Source of the DNA: Granulosicoccus sp963833195
Lineage (GTDB): Bacteria > Pseudomonadota > Gammaproteobacteria > Granulosicoccales > Granulosicoccaceae
NCBI GenBank assembly: GCA_963833195.1
Contig: CAWHXF010000027.1
Span: 1,674,001 to 1,738,000 of the forward strand
DNA length: 64,000 nt
Reading direction: 5' to 3'
The notes beneath the pieces were generated by a model that was not told the origin of the DNA, made no database searches, and saw only the letters and a list, made by a program, of their open reading frames with translations. Of this stretch, positions 1-9,500 are shown in pieces. The translations under genes and the position numbers were made by a program. Each line of letters starts with the position of its first letter. Position 1 is the first letter of the stretch.

Positions 1-960
1 AAGCCCGACACCGACGTCAGCAAGCCCTGGGACAAGGACAACCAGGCCTGGTGGGACTGGTACGTGAGCCTCGCCGACGACGACGGCGAGATCACCGCGT
101 TCGAGCCCGCACCGCCCCTGCCGGACGTGTCCCTGCCATCGGACGCCGAGATCGTCGCGGAGCTTTCCCGCCCGTACGAGCTGGGCGCCGAGGACGTCGG
201 GTTCTTCCGCGACAACGGGTTCATCAAGTTGAAGGGCGTGTTCTCGGCCGGCGCGGTGCTGCGGCTCAGGCAGGAGCTCCTGCGGCTGCTGAAGGCGGAG
301 TTCGGCGCCGACCCGGACGGCGGCGTGCAGGATCGCTTCCTGAGCCTGGAGATGGTCTGGATGGACAACGCGCTGCTGCGCGCCTACGTCCTGTCGCCGC
401 GCGTCGCGCGCATCTGCGCCTCCTTGCTGGAGGTGCCGGCGGTCAGGCTCTACCACGACAACGTGCTGTCCAAGCAGCCGGGCTGCGGCCGCACGCCGTG
501 GCACTTCGACGACCATCACTTCCCGCTCGACACGCACGACGTCGTCACCGCCTGGGCACCGGCCCAACCGATTCCTCTGGCCATGGGACCGCTCGCCTTC
601 GCGTACCCGCGCAGCGTGTGGGAACTCGTCGACGGCGTGGCGTTCGAGACGTCCACGACGGGCTACGACCGGAACGTGGCGAAGCTCTTCGCCGAGCACG
701 GCGTGGCGGTCGACGAGACGCCGTTCGAGATCGGCGAGGTGAGCTTCCACCACAATCTCAACTTCCACACCGCCGCGCGCAACCGCACCGACCGCAGCCG
801 CATCGTGCTGGCCAACACCTACTATGCCGACGGTGCGCGCGTGGTGGACTCGCCGACGATGGTCTCGGGCGACTGGCAGAAGTTCATGCCCGGCGTCGCG
901 CCGGGCGGTCTCGCGGCGAGCGAATCGAACCCCGTCTGCTGGCCGGTGCCCGCATCGTGA
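1..960 (+). CDS. Phytanoyl-CoA dioxygenase (PhyH) family protein, 5' end outside window
   Basis: Predicted Fe(II)/2-oxoglutarate-dependent oxygenase. The frame is open from base 1 and the residues before the GTG at 64 look coding, so the gene probably starts upstream of the window. The metal-binding HxD motif is in WHFDDHHFP (bases ~499-525). The distal His and the oxoglutarate-binding Arg are probably in FHHNLNFHTAARNRTDRSR (~745-801). Its stop overlaps the next gene (GTGA, 957-960), so it is co-translated with a methyltransferase and very likely forms a small tailoring module with the two methyltransferases that follow. The substrate cannot be told from sequence. The PhyH fold is secure; the specificity is unknown. 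Confidence 0.8.
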   Translation, partial: KPDTDVSKPWDKDNQAWWDWYVSLADDDGEITAFEPAPPLPDVSLPSDAEIVAELSRPYELGAEDVGFFRDNGFIKLKGVFSAGAVLRLRQELLRLLKAEFGADPDGGVQDRFLSLEMVWMDNALLRAYVLSPRVARICASLLEVPAVRLYHDNVLSKQPGCGRTPWHFDDHHFPLDTHDVVTAWAPAQPIPLAMGPLAFAYPRSVWELVDGVAFETSTTGYDRNVAKLFAEHGVAVDETPFEIGEVSFHHNLNFHTAARNRTDRSRIVLANTYYADGARVVDSPTMVSGDWQKFMPGVAPGGLAASESNPVCWPVPAS

Positions 961-1796
961 GCGAGATCCTCACGCGCAGCTCCGCCCACTGGTCCGAGGC
1001 CGGCCGTGCGGGCATGGACGCCTTCTACCGCCTGGCGACGGACGACTATCGCCACCTCGCGCTCGCGCGGGACTGGAAGGGCTTCCTCGACGCCGCGCAG
1101 GCGCGCGCCGGCGAGCGAAGCCTGCGGCTGCTGGACGTCGCCTGCGGCTCCGGCAAGTTCCCGAACGCGCTGGTGCGCCACGCGGGACTCGCGCAGGCCG
1201 GCATCGCCCCGATCGACACCGCGCTGCTGGACCCCTCGGCCTTCTCCATCGCCGAGGCCCGTGCGTCCCTGCCCGCCCCGTTCCGACCCGCTGCGGAGTT
1301 CGAGACGACGCTGCAGGACTTCGACGTGCCCGCGGGCGGCTACGACGTCGTGTGGGCCACGCACGCGCTCTACGCGGTTCCCGAAGCCGAGCTGCCCGCG
1401 GCGATGGCGAAGTTCGTGGCGGCCATCGCGTCCGATGGCCACGGGTTCATCGCGCACAGCCGCGAGTCCGGGCACTACGTGGCCTTCCACGAGCGCTACC
1501 TGGAAGCGTTCGACATCCCGAACGTCGCGCGCTACGTATCGGCGGAGACGATCGCCGCCGTCCTGCGGAACGCGGGCGCGACGGTCGACGTGCAGGAAGT
1601 GGCCTACGACAGCGTCGCGGGCGCCGATGACGCGCAGGCCGTCGAAGGCTACCTGCAGCGCTGCGTCTTCGACGACTCCAGATCCTTGCAGGACATGCGG
1701 GCGAGCGCCGCGTTGGGCGACTACCTGCGCGGGTGTCGGGACGAGGCGGGCTGGCGCTTCCCGCAGCGCGTCTGGCTCATGACCGTCACGGCCTGA
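957..1796 (+). CDS. Class I SAM-dependent methyltransferase
   Basis: A 279-aa Rossmann-type methyltransferase. The SAM-binding glycine motif I is LLDVACGSGKF at about residues 57-67, followed by an acidic motif II region (APIDTALLD) and the post-motif DVVWATHALY. The start is the GTG at 957, which overlaps the upstream stop (GTGA). A start further upstream in this frame would overlap most of the dioxygenase gene and read as shadow. It is probably co-translated with the PhyH-like oxygenase and acts on the same unknown small molecule. The substrate (N, O or C methylation) cannot be inferred. Confidence 0.8.
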   Translation: MSEILTRSSAHWSEAGRAGMDAFYRLATDDYRHLALARDWKGFLDAAQARAGERSLRLLDVACGSGKFPNALVRHAGLAQAGIAPIDTALLDPSAFSIAEARASLPAPFRPAAEFETTLQDFDVPAGGYDVVWATHALYAVPEAELPAAMAKFVAAIASDGHGFIAHSRESGHYVAFHERYLEAFDIPNVARYVSAETIAAVLRNAGATVDVQEVAYDSVAGADDAQAVEGYLQRCVFDDSRSLQDMRASAALGDYLRGCRDEAGWRFPQRVWLMTVTA

Positions 1797-1855
1797 TTCG
1801 AAGCTCGACCCTTCGCGAATCCGCTCACCGCCCCATCGGGCACGGAAGCCACGCC

Positions 1856-2776
1856 ATGCTCGATCGACCCCTCGCACGGTCCGACTGGACCGATGCCGTC
1901 GCGCGCGGCGCGGTGCCCGACCCGGCCGCGCTGCGGGACCACCTGCGCCGGGTCCATCGCGAGCACCCCGGGTTCACGGAACGCTGCGCCGCGAGCTGCC
2001 GCGACGCGCACGGCCGCAGCAGCTACGAGTGGCTGGCCGAGGCGGTCGATTCGCGGGTGCACGCCGGCGTCCTGGACCTCGCCTGCGGCTCGGGACCGCT
2101 GCTCGAGATCTGCCACCGCCGCTTTCCCGAAGCGCTGAAGCTGATCGGCGTGGACATGTCCCCCGAAGAGCTGGCCCTCGCGCGCGACCGGTTGCCGGCG
2201 TCGCGCGCGGAACTCATCGAAGCTCGCGCGCAGGCGCTGGACATGCTGCCCGACGGGTCGGTCGACGTCGCGCTCTGCCACTGGGCCCTGACGTTGATGG
2301 ACCCGGTACCGCCCGTGCTTGCCGAGATGGCGCGCGTCGTCGCGCCGGGCGGACGCTTCGCGGCCATCGTGGACGGTCCGATGGATGCGGCGCCGGGCTA
2401 CGAGCGGCTGCACGACGTCATCTACGGCTACGTGCGCGCCGAGCTGCCGGAGTACGGCGACATCGATCTGGGGGATCCGCGCATCCGCGAAGCGGGCAGT
2501 CTCGCGTCGCTCGTCGCCAACGCGTTCCCGGACGCCTCGGTCACGGTCGAGCCGAACCTCGTGTCCATGCAGGGGCCCGCCGAGCGCATTGCCGAGGAAG
2601 CGGCGGGGTTCTTCTACGCGGCCTTCGTGCTGCCGCCCGAGCAACGGACGGCGATGCTCGTCGAGCTCACCGCGCTCGTGCGCGCGAACGATCCGTCCGG
2701 GGCGGGCGGGCGCTTCGTCATGCCGATCAACCGGCTCGTGGTGCAGCGCGGGCCGGCTGGGGCACCGACCACGTAA
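1856..2776 (+). CDS. Class I SAM-dependent methyltransferase
   Basis: A 306-aa methyltransferase with motif I VLDLACGSGPLLEI, an acidic residue ending strand 2 in IGVDMSPEEL, and the UbiE-like segment FVAPGG-type VVAPGGRFAAI. I chose the ATG at 1856 because the frame upstream of it runs over the previous gene and is not coding-like. The gap to the previous methyltransferase is 59 nt, same strand, so the three genes likely form one operon. It is not a close copy of its neighbour, so two separate methylations are plausible. Substrate unknown. Confidence 0.8.
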   Translation: MLDRPLARSDWTDAVARGAVPDPAALRDHLRRVHREHPGFTERCAASCRDAHGRSSYEWLAEAVDSRVHAGVLDLACGSGPLLEICHRRFPEALKLIGVDMSPEELALARDRLPASRAELIEARAQALDMLPDGSVDVALCHWALTLMDPVPPVLAEMARVVAPGGRFAAIVDGPMDAAPGYERLHDVIYGYVRAELPEYGDIDLGDPRIREAGSLASLVANAFPDASVTVEPNLVSMQGPAERIAEEAAGFFYAAFVLPPEQRTAMLVELTALVRANDPSGAGGRFVMPINRLVVQRGPAGAPTT

Positions 2777-2792
2777 GCCGGCCGCACGCAAC

Positions 2793-2839
2793 ATTTGTAC
2801 ACCTATTTGTCTACATGTTATAAGAACACCGATACAAAT
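2793..2839 (+). promoter_or_regulatory. Promoter with flanking inverted repeat before the AlbA_2 regulator
   Basis: An AT-rich island in otherwise GC-rich DNA. A -35-like TTGTAC (2795-2800) and a -10-like TTATAA (2818-2823) are 17 bp apart. The arms ATTTGTAC (2793-2800) and GATACAAAT (2831-2839) form an inverted repeat around the promoter. A second ATTTGT lies in between (2804-2809). The placement fits an operator for autoregulation by the downstream winged-helix protein. That role is inferred; the sequence pattern is direct. Confidence 0.55.
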
Positions 2840-2858
2840 TAATGAACAAAGGCAGGCT

Positions 2859-4553
2859 GTGGACGAACTCGTGACCGACGCTCTGGAGCGCATCGTCAAG
2901 GGCTCCACAGCCGATTCGCAGGAGGGCGAGCTGCTCGATTTCAAGGAGGACAGCGGTCAGTTCAAGTCCACGATGGAGATCCTGGCACACACCTCGGCCT
3001 GTCTTGCGAACGCGAGTGGCGGATGGATCGTGCTCGGTGTCGCGGACAAGGGCTCGGGACCGGCCGCCTTCCGGGGCACGGAGCTGGCGCCGCGGGAGGT
3101 ACAACGTGCGGTCTACGAAAGAACGCGCCCTCCTCTCGGTATTGGCTGCGAGGAGTTGATGTTCAGGAAGGTGCGTCTGCTCGCCGTCAGAGTGCTTCGC
3201 TCGAGCGTGGTCCACGCGGACACGAAGGGAGTGGTGCGGCGTCGCTTTCAAGGTCGCTGCGATCCGCTCGATGCCGCCCTCGTCGCATCGCTGCAGTACT
3301 CCAAGAGCGAGCACGACTGGTCCGCCGAGCCGTCCGCCAGATCGAAGGAAGACATCAGGCCCGGTGCCCTGGAGTCGGTTCGTCGGCGAGTGGCCGCGAA
3401 GCATCCAAAGCTCGCCGCGCTTCCTCGCGGCAAGTTCCTCGCGAAGCTCGGTCTGGTCGACGCCGACGGTGCGCTCACCAATGCGGGCGAACGAATGCTC
3501 TGCGACCGGGGACCACCGGCTTCGCCCGGCGCAACCTACCAGTACAAGCGATCCGCGCGCTCGGAGCCCAGTTTGATCGAGCACCTCACCGATCCGCTTC
3601 CGTTACTGCTGGATAGGTTGCTGGAATTCATCCGGGTGAGACGCCACACCACTCCGGTCAACTTGCGGGACGGTACGCAGATCGCGATCGCGGACTTCCC
3701 GGAAGAGGCGGTGCGGGAGGCATTGTCGAACGCTCTGCTGCACCAGGAGTTCCGCATCGGCGAGCCGATCGCCGTGGACCACTCCCCGAACCATTTGACT
3801 ATCACGTCACCGGGCTCGTTCATCGACGGCGTGAACGAACACAACATATTGAACGTCAAGTCCCTGCCGCGCAATCGGCGCTTGTTCGACGCGGCCACTC
3901 TGGCAGCGATGTCCGAACGCGCGGGTCAGGGCGTCGATCGCATGCACCGCGCGTTGATACGTGGCGGTCATGACCGGCCGCAAATCACCCAGTCCGCTCG
4001 CTTCGTGCGCGTATCGCTCCCGAGCGGGCCGCCGCGCGAGAACTTCGTCAAGCTCGTTGCGGAACTGCCGGAAGCGATCGAAACCGATGTCGACGTGCTG
4101 ATAGCCCTATCGACGTTCCTGACGAAGAAGACGCTCGATGCTCGCGAACTCGGTGCGCTGATACAGCAACCCCCGTCACAGGCCACGGACACCCTTCGGG
4201 CGCTGGCCGACGACGCGGTCGGGCTGCTCGAACCCACACTGGCCACCGCGAAGCGGGTCAGCCCGAAGTACCGACTCCGCGCGACGGCGCTCGCTCGCCT
4301 GGGCCGCGAGGTGCTCCATCACCGCCAGGACCCGTTGGACCTCGACACGAAGGTGCTGCGACATCTCGCCGACTACGGCGTGATAAACAACCGTACGCTG
4401 CAAAGCCTGTTCGATGTGGACGTGAATCGGGCTCGCACCATGCTCAACGACTTGAGACGACGGGGGGTGGTCGAGAAGCTTCCCGGATCGGAGCGAGGCA
4501 GGGGCGTCCGGTACGGTCCGGGTTCGACGGCGCGCAAGCGCGGCGGCGCGTAG
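2859..4553 (+). CDS. AlbA_2 (Schlafen-like) / GHKL-ATPase regulator with C-terminal winged helices
   Basis: A 564-aa protein of the 'ATP-binding/RecG-like' regulator class. An N-terminal AlbA_2 domain starts with EGELLDFKEDSGQF, followed by the GWIVLGVADKG strand. The middle has a HATPase_c_4-like segment (EAVREALSNALLHQEF, then GQGVDRMHRALI). Two winged-helix-like segments follow: DARELGALIQQPPSQATDTLRAL (in part) and NRTLQSLFDVDVNRARTML. The start is GTG 2859, with AAAGG at 2848-2852; GTG 2871 is an alternative. Members are variously linked to transcription control, stress or phage defence, so no precise role is claimed. It has its own promoter and a dyad that may be its operator. Its base composition near the start is more AT-rich than its neighbours, which may reflect transfer. 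Confidence 0.75.
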   Translation: MDELVTDALERIVKGSTADSQEGELLDFKEDSGQFKSTMEILAHTSACLANASGGWIVLGVADKGSGPAAFRGTELAPREVQRAVYERTRPPLGIGCEELMFRKVRLLAVRVLRSSVVHADTKGVVRRRFQGRCDPLDAALVASLQYSKSEHDWSAEPSARSKEDIRPGALESVRRRVAAKHPKLAALPRGKFLAKLGLVDADGALTNAGERMLCDRGPPASPGATYQYKRSARSEPSLIEHLTDPLPLLLDRLLEFIRVRRHTTPVNLRDGTQIAIADFPEEAVREALSNALLHQEFRIGEPIAVDHSPNHLTITSPGSFIDGVNEHNILNVKSLPRNRRLFDAATLAAMSERAGQGVDRMHRALIRGGHDRPQITQSARFVRVSLPSGPPRENFVKLVAELPEAIETDVDVLIALSTFLTKKTLDARELGALIQQPPSQATDTLRALADDAVGLLEPTLATAKRVSPKYRLRATALARLGREVLHHRQDPLDLDTKVLRHLADYGVINNRTLQSLFDVDVNRARTMLNDLRRRGVVEKLPGSERGRGVRYGPGSTARKRGGA

Positions 4554-4592
4554 GTGACTGCCGCCGGGCCTTCTCGGACGTCGTGGCTTCGG

Positions 4593-5225
4593 TCACGGCA
4601 CGGGGATCGGCATTGCCTCGCCCGTATCCGGCTGCGCGTAGCCGCGCACGAACGCAGGCCGCTTCGCAAGCTCGCGGTACCAGCGCAGCACGTTCGGGTA
4701 GTCGTTCAGGTCGATGTGCTGGTAGCCGAAGCGCGCCGTCCACGGCCAGATGGCGAAATCCGCGATCGACAGCTCGGTGGCGATGTACTCCGACCCGCCC
4801 AGATGCGCGTCGAGCACGCCCGCCAGGCGCTTCGCCTCGTCGTGGTAGCGCCGCTCGGCGTAATCCGAGCGCCCGGGGTTGTAGTGCAGGAAGTGATGCG
4901 CCTGACCGAGCATGGGGCCGTAACCGCCCATCTGCCACATGAGCCACTGCAGGACTTGCCAGTACCCGTCGCTCCCTTCGGCTGGCAGGAACCGACCGGA
5001 CTTGCGCGCCAGGTAGACGAGGATGGCACCGGACTCGAACAGCGACACCTCGCCGTCCACGATGGCGGGCACCTTGTTGTTGGGACTGATGGCGAGGAAG
5101 TCCGGCGCCTGCTGCTCGCCCCTCGTGATGTCGACCGGCACGACGCGGTAGGGCAGTGCCATCTCCTCGAGGGCGATGGAGACCTTGCGCCCGTTCGGCG
5201 TGGACCAGGTGTGGAGATCGATCAT
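4593..5225 (-). CDS. yfcG: YfcG-type glutathione S-transferase / disulfide-bond oxidoreductase
   Basis: A 210-aa GST of the Nu/YfcG type. The N-terminal thioredoxin-like part has the TPNG signature (HTWSTPNGRKVS), then SPNNKVPAIVD and LFESGAILVYLA, which bind glutathione. The helical C-terminal part has WLMWQMGGYGPMLGQ. These segments match Escherichia coli YfcG closely from memory. I chose ATG 5225 because the in-frame extension upstream is an Arg/Ala repeat read from a low-complexity tract. Family knowledge: YfcG-like enzymes reduce disulfides using GSH/GSSG rather than classic conjugation. It is probably cytosolic and stands alone. Confidence 0.85.
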   Translation of the reverse strand: MIDLHTWSTPNGRKVSIALEEMALPYRVVPVDITRGEQQAPDFLAISPNNKVPAIVDGEVSLFESGAILVYLARKSGRFLPAEGSDGYWQVLQWLMWQMGGYGPMLGQAHHFLHYNPGRSDYAERRYHDEAKRLAGVLDAHLGGSEYIATELSIADFAIWPWTARFGYQHIDLNDYPNVLRWYRELAKRPAFVRGYAQPDTGEAMPIPVP

Positions 5226-5269
5226 CGGCGGGAGGCCTGCCCGTTTCGAGGATCGCCAACCGTACCTCG

Positions 5270-5375
5270 CGGCAGCTCGCGTCGCTCGCGTCGCTCGCCG
5301 GGCTCGTCGGCTTCGCCTGGCTCGTCGGGCTCGCCTGGCTCGTCGGGCTCGTCGGGCTCGCTGGCGGAGATCTTG
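5270..5375. repeat. Degenerate short tandem repeats (GCTCGTCGG / GGCTCGCCTG type)
   Basis: A low-complexity tract built from degenerate 9-bp-scale units such as GGCTCGTCG and GCTCGCCTG. It lies between the start of the minus-strand GST gene and the plus-strand surface-protein gene. Read on either strand it yields Arg/Ala-rich or Gly/Leu-rich nonsense, so it is treated as intergenic. It could vary in copy number and alter the spacing of the divergent promoters. Confidence 0.6.
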
Positions 5376-5413
5376 CTCGGATCCCGCGATCTCCCGCCTG
5401 GAAGGCATCGACG

Positions 5414-6490
5414 ATGCACCGTGCTCCGCTCCGGTCCACCCTCGCCGCGCTCGTCGTCGCGCTGGCCTCCCCGCTCGCGCTCGACGCGGCGCGCGCCGAC
5501 AGCTGGACGCTCCGCGCCACCGAGGACTTCCCGGTGATCGACGCGGGCGAGGTGCCCTACTACCGGGACGCCGAACGGAACGCTCTCGCCATCAACGCGG
5601 CGGTAGTCGCCTACCGGGACCGGTTCGCCCGCGCGAGCGCGCCGCATCCGGGTCCGGGCGGCACGTTCGACATCGTGCTGACGACGCTTGCCGAAGTGGA
5701 CGGCGAGACCACCTATCACCTGCTGGTCGACGGAAACCGGGTCGCCACGGCGACCAACCCCCGCGTGCCGGACGAGTTCGCCGAACGGCGACTCGCCTTC
5801 GACGACGTGGAGATTCCGGAGGGCGCGGTGTTGAGCGTGGAGTCGGCGGCGGTATCGAACGAGCTGGTGCCCGAGAACGGCGAGTTCGCGTTCGCGCGAG
5901 GCCGCTGGACGGCGCTCGGCATCACGACGGACGCGCCGGACACCCCGGCTCCCGAAATGGTGGAGCTGTCGGTGTCGCTGGCCGGACCCGACGACGAGGT
6001 GAGCGTCGGCGACCGCTTCGGCATCGATGCCTCGATCCGCAACGCGGACGCCACGAGCGTCGCCACCGCACCCGCGCTCGTCGTCGAGCTGCCCGGACAG
6101 CTCGAATTCGTGTCGGGCGAGGACTGCTCGGCCACGAACCGGACCGTGCGCTGCACGCTCGCCGAGATCGTCTCCGGTACGGCCGTAGCGCTGTCGCTGG
6201 AGTTGAACGCCGTCGGCTCCGGAACGGCGACGATCGCCGCCACCGTCTCGGCGGACCAGGCCGACGGCATGCCGGAAAACGACCGCACGGAGCTCGATAT
6301 CGAGCTCCTGCCCGAGCCGGCGATCGAGCCCGAACCGGCGGGCGAGCCCGAGTCGGAGCCGAAGGTCGGGGCCGATCCGGTCGCCTCGTCCTCGGGCGGG
6401 GGTGCCGTCTGGGCACTCATCCTTCTGAGCGCGGCATGTGCGCTGGCCCGTCACTCGGTTCCGCGCCGGGCCGACCGCCCGGCGCGATGA
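5414..6490 (+). CDS. Exported protein with conserved-repeat domain and GlyGly-CTERM-like sorting tail
   Basis: A 358-aa secreted protein. A signal peptide occupies about residues 1-28 (LAALVVALASPLAL, cleavage near ARADS). The middle has beta-rich segments resembling DUF11/CARDB repeats (VSVGDRFGIDASIRNAD, then SGTAVALSLELNAVG). A Pro/Glu-rich linker leads to a C-terminal tail: SSSGGGAVWALILL, then a hydrophobic helix and RHSVPRR. This Gly-run / helix / Arg order is the GlyGly-CTERM layout processed by rhombosortase in gammaproteobacteria. It is therefore probably cleaved and displayed on, or released from, the cell surface. Function unknown. The start ATG is directly followed by a good signal sequence. 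Confidence 0.75.
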   Translation: MHRAPLRSTLAALVVALASPLALDAARADSWTLRATEDFPVIDAGEVPYYRDAERNALAINAAVVAYRDRFARASAPHPGPGGTFDIVLTTLAEVDGETTYHLLVDGNRVATATNPRVPDEFAERRLAFDDVEIPEGAVLSVESAAVSNELVPENGEFAFARGRWTALGITTDAPDTPAPEMVELSVSLAGPDDEVSVGDRFGIDASIRNADATSVATAPALVVELPGQLEFVSGEDCSATNRTVRCTLAEIVSGTAVALSLELNAVGSGTATIAATVSADQADGMPENDRTELDIELLPEPAIEPEPAGEPESEPKVGADPVASSSGGGAVWALILLSAACALARHSVPRRADRPAR

Positions 6491-6527
6491 TCGCGCAGGC
6501 GACGGGTCGGGCGTCGCCGCACGCGCG

Positions 6528-9500
6528 TCAGGCGGCCCGCCGCACGAAGTCCACTGCCTTCTCGCGCCGGTGCTCCATCCATGCGCGCTCCCGGACGCCC
6601 AGCGCCGCCTGCATGCCCGCGAGCCTCACGGGCCCGTAGCCGCGGATGGCGTCGGCGGCACCGAGCACCGCGACCGCGGTGCCGGCGTTGCCGGGCGCGA
6701 GCGTCGCGAGCACCGCATCGACATCCTCCTCGAAGCGGGCGAGCCACTCGCGATCCCCCTTTCGGTCGGCGGTGCGCCCGAACGGGTCCAGCGCCGTGCC
6801 GCGTAGCCCCCTCATGCGCGCGACGACGCCGAGCACGCGCAGCATCCACGGACCGAAGCTGCGCTTCGCGGGTCGTCCGTCCACGCCCTTCCTCGCCAAC
6901 AGCGGCGCCGCCAGGTTCAGCGAGATGCGGTAGTCGCCCTCGAACTGCTCGTCCAGACGCCTGCGGAACGCGGGATCGGTGAACAAGCGCGCGACTTCGT
7001 ATTCGTCCTTCGGGGAGAGCAGCCGCGCGTACTGCACGGCGACGGTGCGCACGAGCGGCTCGCGCGCCACGACGTCGAGCCCGGCGTTCGCCGCGGCGTC
7101 ACGCACCCGGTCCAGGAGCCGGGTGTAGCGTTGCGCCAGGGTCGCGTCCTGATAGCGTTCGAGGTGCGCCGCGCGGTGACGGATCAACGCGGCGGTGTCC
7201 AGCTCGGACAGCGGCACATCGGCGCCGTGGTCCGTCGGCCCCGGCGCCACGGCGTCGCTGCTCGCCACGCCCGACGGGCCCGTGCCGACGGGGCGCCACG
7301 TACCGCTCGCCGCACCCGCGTCGGCGGTGCCGGGCAGCGCGCCACTCGCCCCGGCCGAAGCGTCGCGCGCGATGTCGCTCGCCGCCGGATCGGCGGCACG
7401 GCCGAGCGCGGAGCGCAGCGACTCGGCGTCCGCCGCCAGCCGGCGGCCGAGCGCGAAGGCCTTGCGGTTCGCGGCCACCGCCACGCCGTTGAGCTCGATG
7501 GCGGTATCGAGCGCACCGTGCGACAGCGGCACCAGCCCCGCCTGCCACGCGTAGCCGAGCATCATCACGTTCGTCGCGATGGCGTCCCCGGCGAGCTTCA
7601 CGGCCGCATCGGCGAACGGCAGGAAGCGGCTGTCGGACTTCGCCGCCGAGGCGATGGTGGCTTCCACGGCGTCGTGCCGGAAGTCGAGGTCGCGCGCGTG
7701 CACGAACGCCGCCACCGGAGCGGTCGTCGTGTTGACCACGGCGAGCGTGCGCTCCGGATCGCACAGCACCCGGCCCTCCTTCGAGGCGGCGACGACGCTG
7801 TCGGCCGCGATCAGCACGTCGGCGCCGCCGGAGACGATCTGCGGGCTCGTGATGGTCGACTGCTCGGTGGCGAGGCGCACGTGGCTGAGCACCGCCCCGC
7901 CCTTCTGCGCGAGCCCCGCCATGTCGAGGATCATCGAGGCCTGCCCGTCGACGTGCGCGGCCATGCCGAGCAGCGCCCCCACGGTCAGCACGCCGGTGCC
8001 GCCGACGCCCGTGATGGCGATGTTCCAGCTCGTGCCGGGCGTCAGCGCCGGTATCTCGGGGTCCGGCAGCGGCGGCAGGCCGTCGAGCTCGGGCAGCGCG
8101 GGCTTGCGCAACCGTCCGCCTTCCACCGTCACGAAGCTCGGGCAGAAGCCCTTCAGGCAGGAGTAGTCCTTGTTGCAGGAGCTCTGGTTGATGCGCCGCT
8201 TCCTGCCCATCGCCGTCTCGACGGGCTCCAGCGAGATGCAGTTGGACTGGACCGAGCAGTCGCCGCAGCCCTCGCAGATGGCGGTATCGATGTGCAGCCG
8301 CATGTCGGGATCCTCCATCAGCCCGCGCTTCCTGCGCCGACGGAGCTCGGCGGCGCAGGTCTGCACGTAGACGATGGCGTTGGTGCCCGTCAGCTCCCGG
8401 GCCTCGAGCTGGATGGCATCGAGCTCGTCGCGGTGTGCCAGGCGCGCGCCGGGGGCGAGGTCCGCGGGCTCGTAGGCGTCCGGCGTGTCGGTCACGAGCC
8501 AGATGGGCGACACCCCCTCGGCGTGCAGCTGCCGCGTGACGATCTGCGGCGACAGCTCGCCGTCGTGCGGCTGTCCGCCGGTCATGGCCACCGCGTCGTT
8601 GTAGAGCACCTTGTAGGTGATGTTCACGCCGGCCGCCCTCGAGGCGCGGATGGCGAGCAGCCCGGAGTGGAAGTAGGTGCCGTCGCCGAGGTTCACGAAG
8701 CGGTGCTTCTCGTCGGTGTAGTGCGCGATGGCGGCCCAGGGCACGCCCTCGCCGCCCATCTGCGTGAAGGTCTCGGTGTCCCGGTCCATCCACTGCGCCA
8801 TGTAGTGACAGCCGATGCCCGCCATGGCCTTGCTGCCTTCGGGGACGCGCGTGGACGTGTTGTGCGGGCAGCCGGAGCAGAACCACGGCTGGCGCTCGAT
8901 CGGGGAGACGTGGGCGAGGCGCTCGTCGTGGCGGCGCTGCAGGTAGGCGTAGCGCTCCTCGATGCGCCGCTTCAGCGACTCGTCCATGTCCAGGCGCAGC
9001 ACCCGCTCGGCGATCGCGCGCGCCACGCGCGAGATCGACAGCGCGGTGGACAGCGGCAGCACGTGGCGATCCTCGTGGTCGAACTTGCCGACGATGCGCG
9101 GGCGCACGTCCGCTCGCCAGTTGAACAGCTGCTGCTTGATCTGGTGCTCGATGATCTCGCGCCGCTCCTCGACGACCAGCACCTCCTCCAGCCCTTCGGA
9201 GAAGTGGCGGATGCCTTCGGGCTCCAGCGGCCACGGCATGCGCACCTTGTAGACGCGCAGCCCGATCGCGTGAGCGGCCGTCTCGTCGATGCCGAGCTCC
9301 ACGAGCGCCTGGCGCACGTCCTCGAAGGCCTTGCCCGTGGCGACGATGCCGAGGCGCGCGTCGGGGGAATCGATGACGGTCTCGTCGATGCGGTTCGCGC
9401 GCGCGAACGCGAGCGCGGCGTAGGCCTTGTGCTCCTGCAGCCGGTCGTCCTGCACGAGCGGCGGATCGGGCCAGCGGATGTTCAGCCCGCCGGCCGGCAT

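Noticed and set aside
1..2776. A larger secondary-metabolite gene cluster
   Set aside because: Only one oxygenase and two methyltransferases are visible, with no core synthase; the upstream context is outside the window.
5270..5375. A CRISPR-like array
   Set aside because: Units are ~9 bp, degenerate and contiguous with no spacers.
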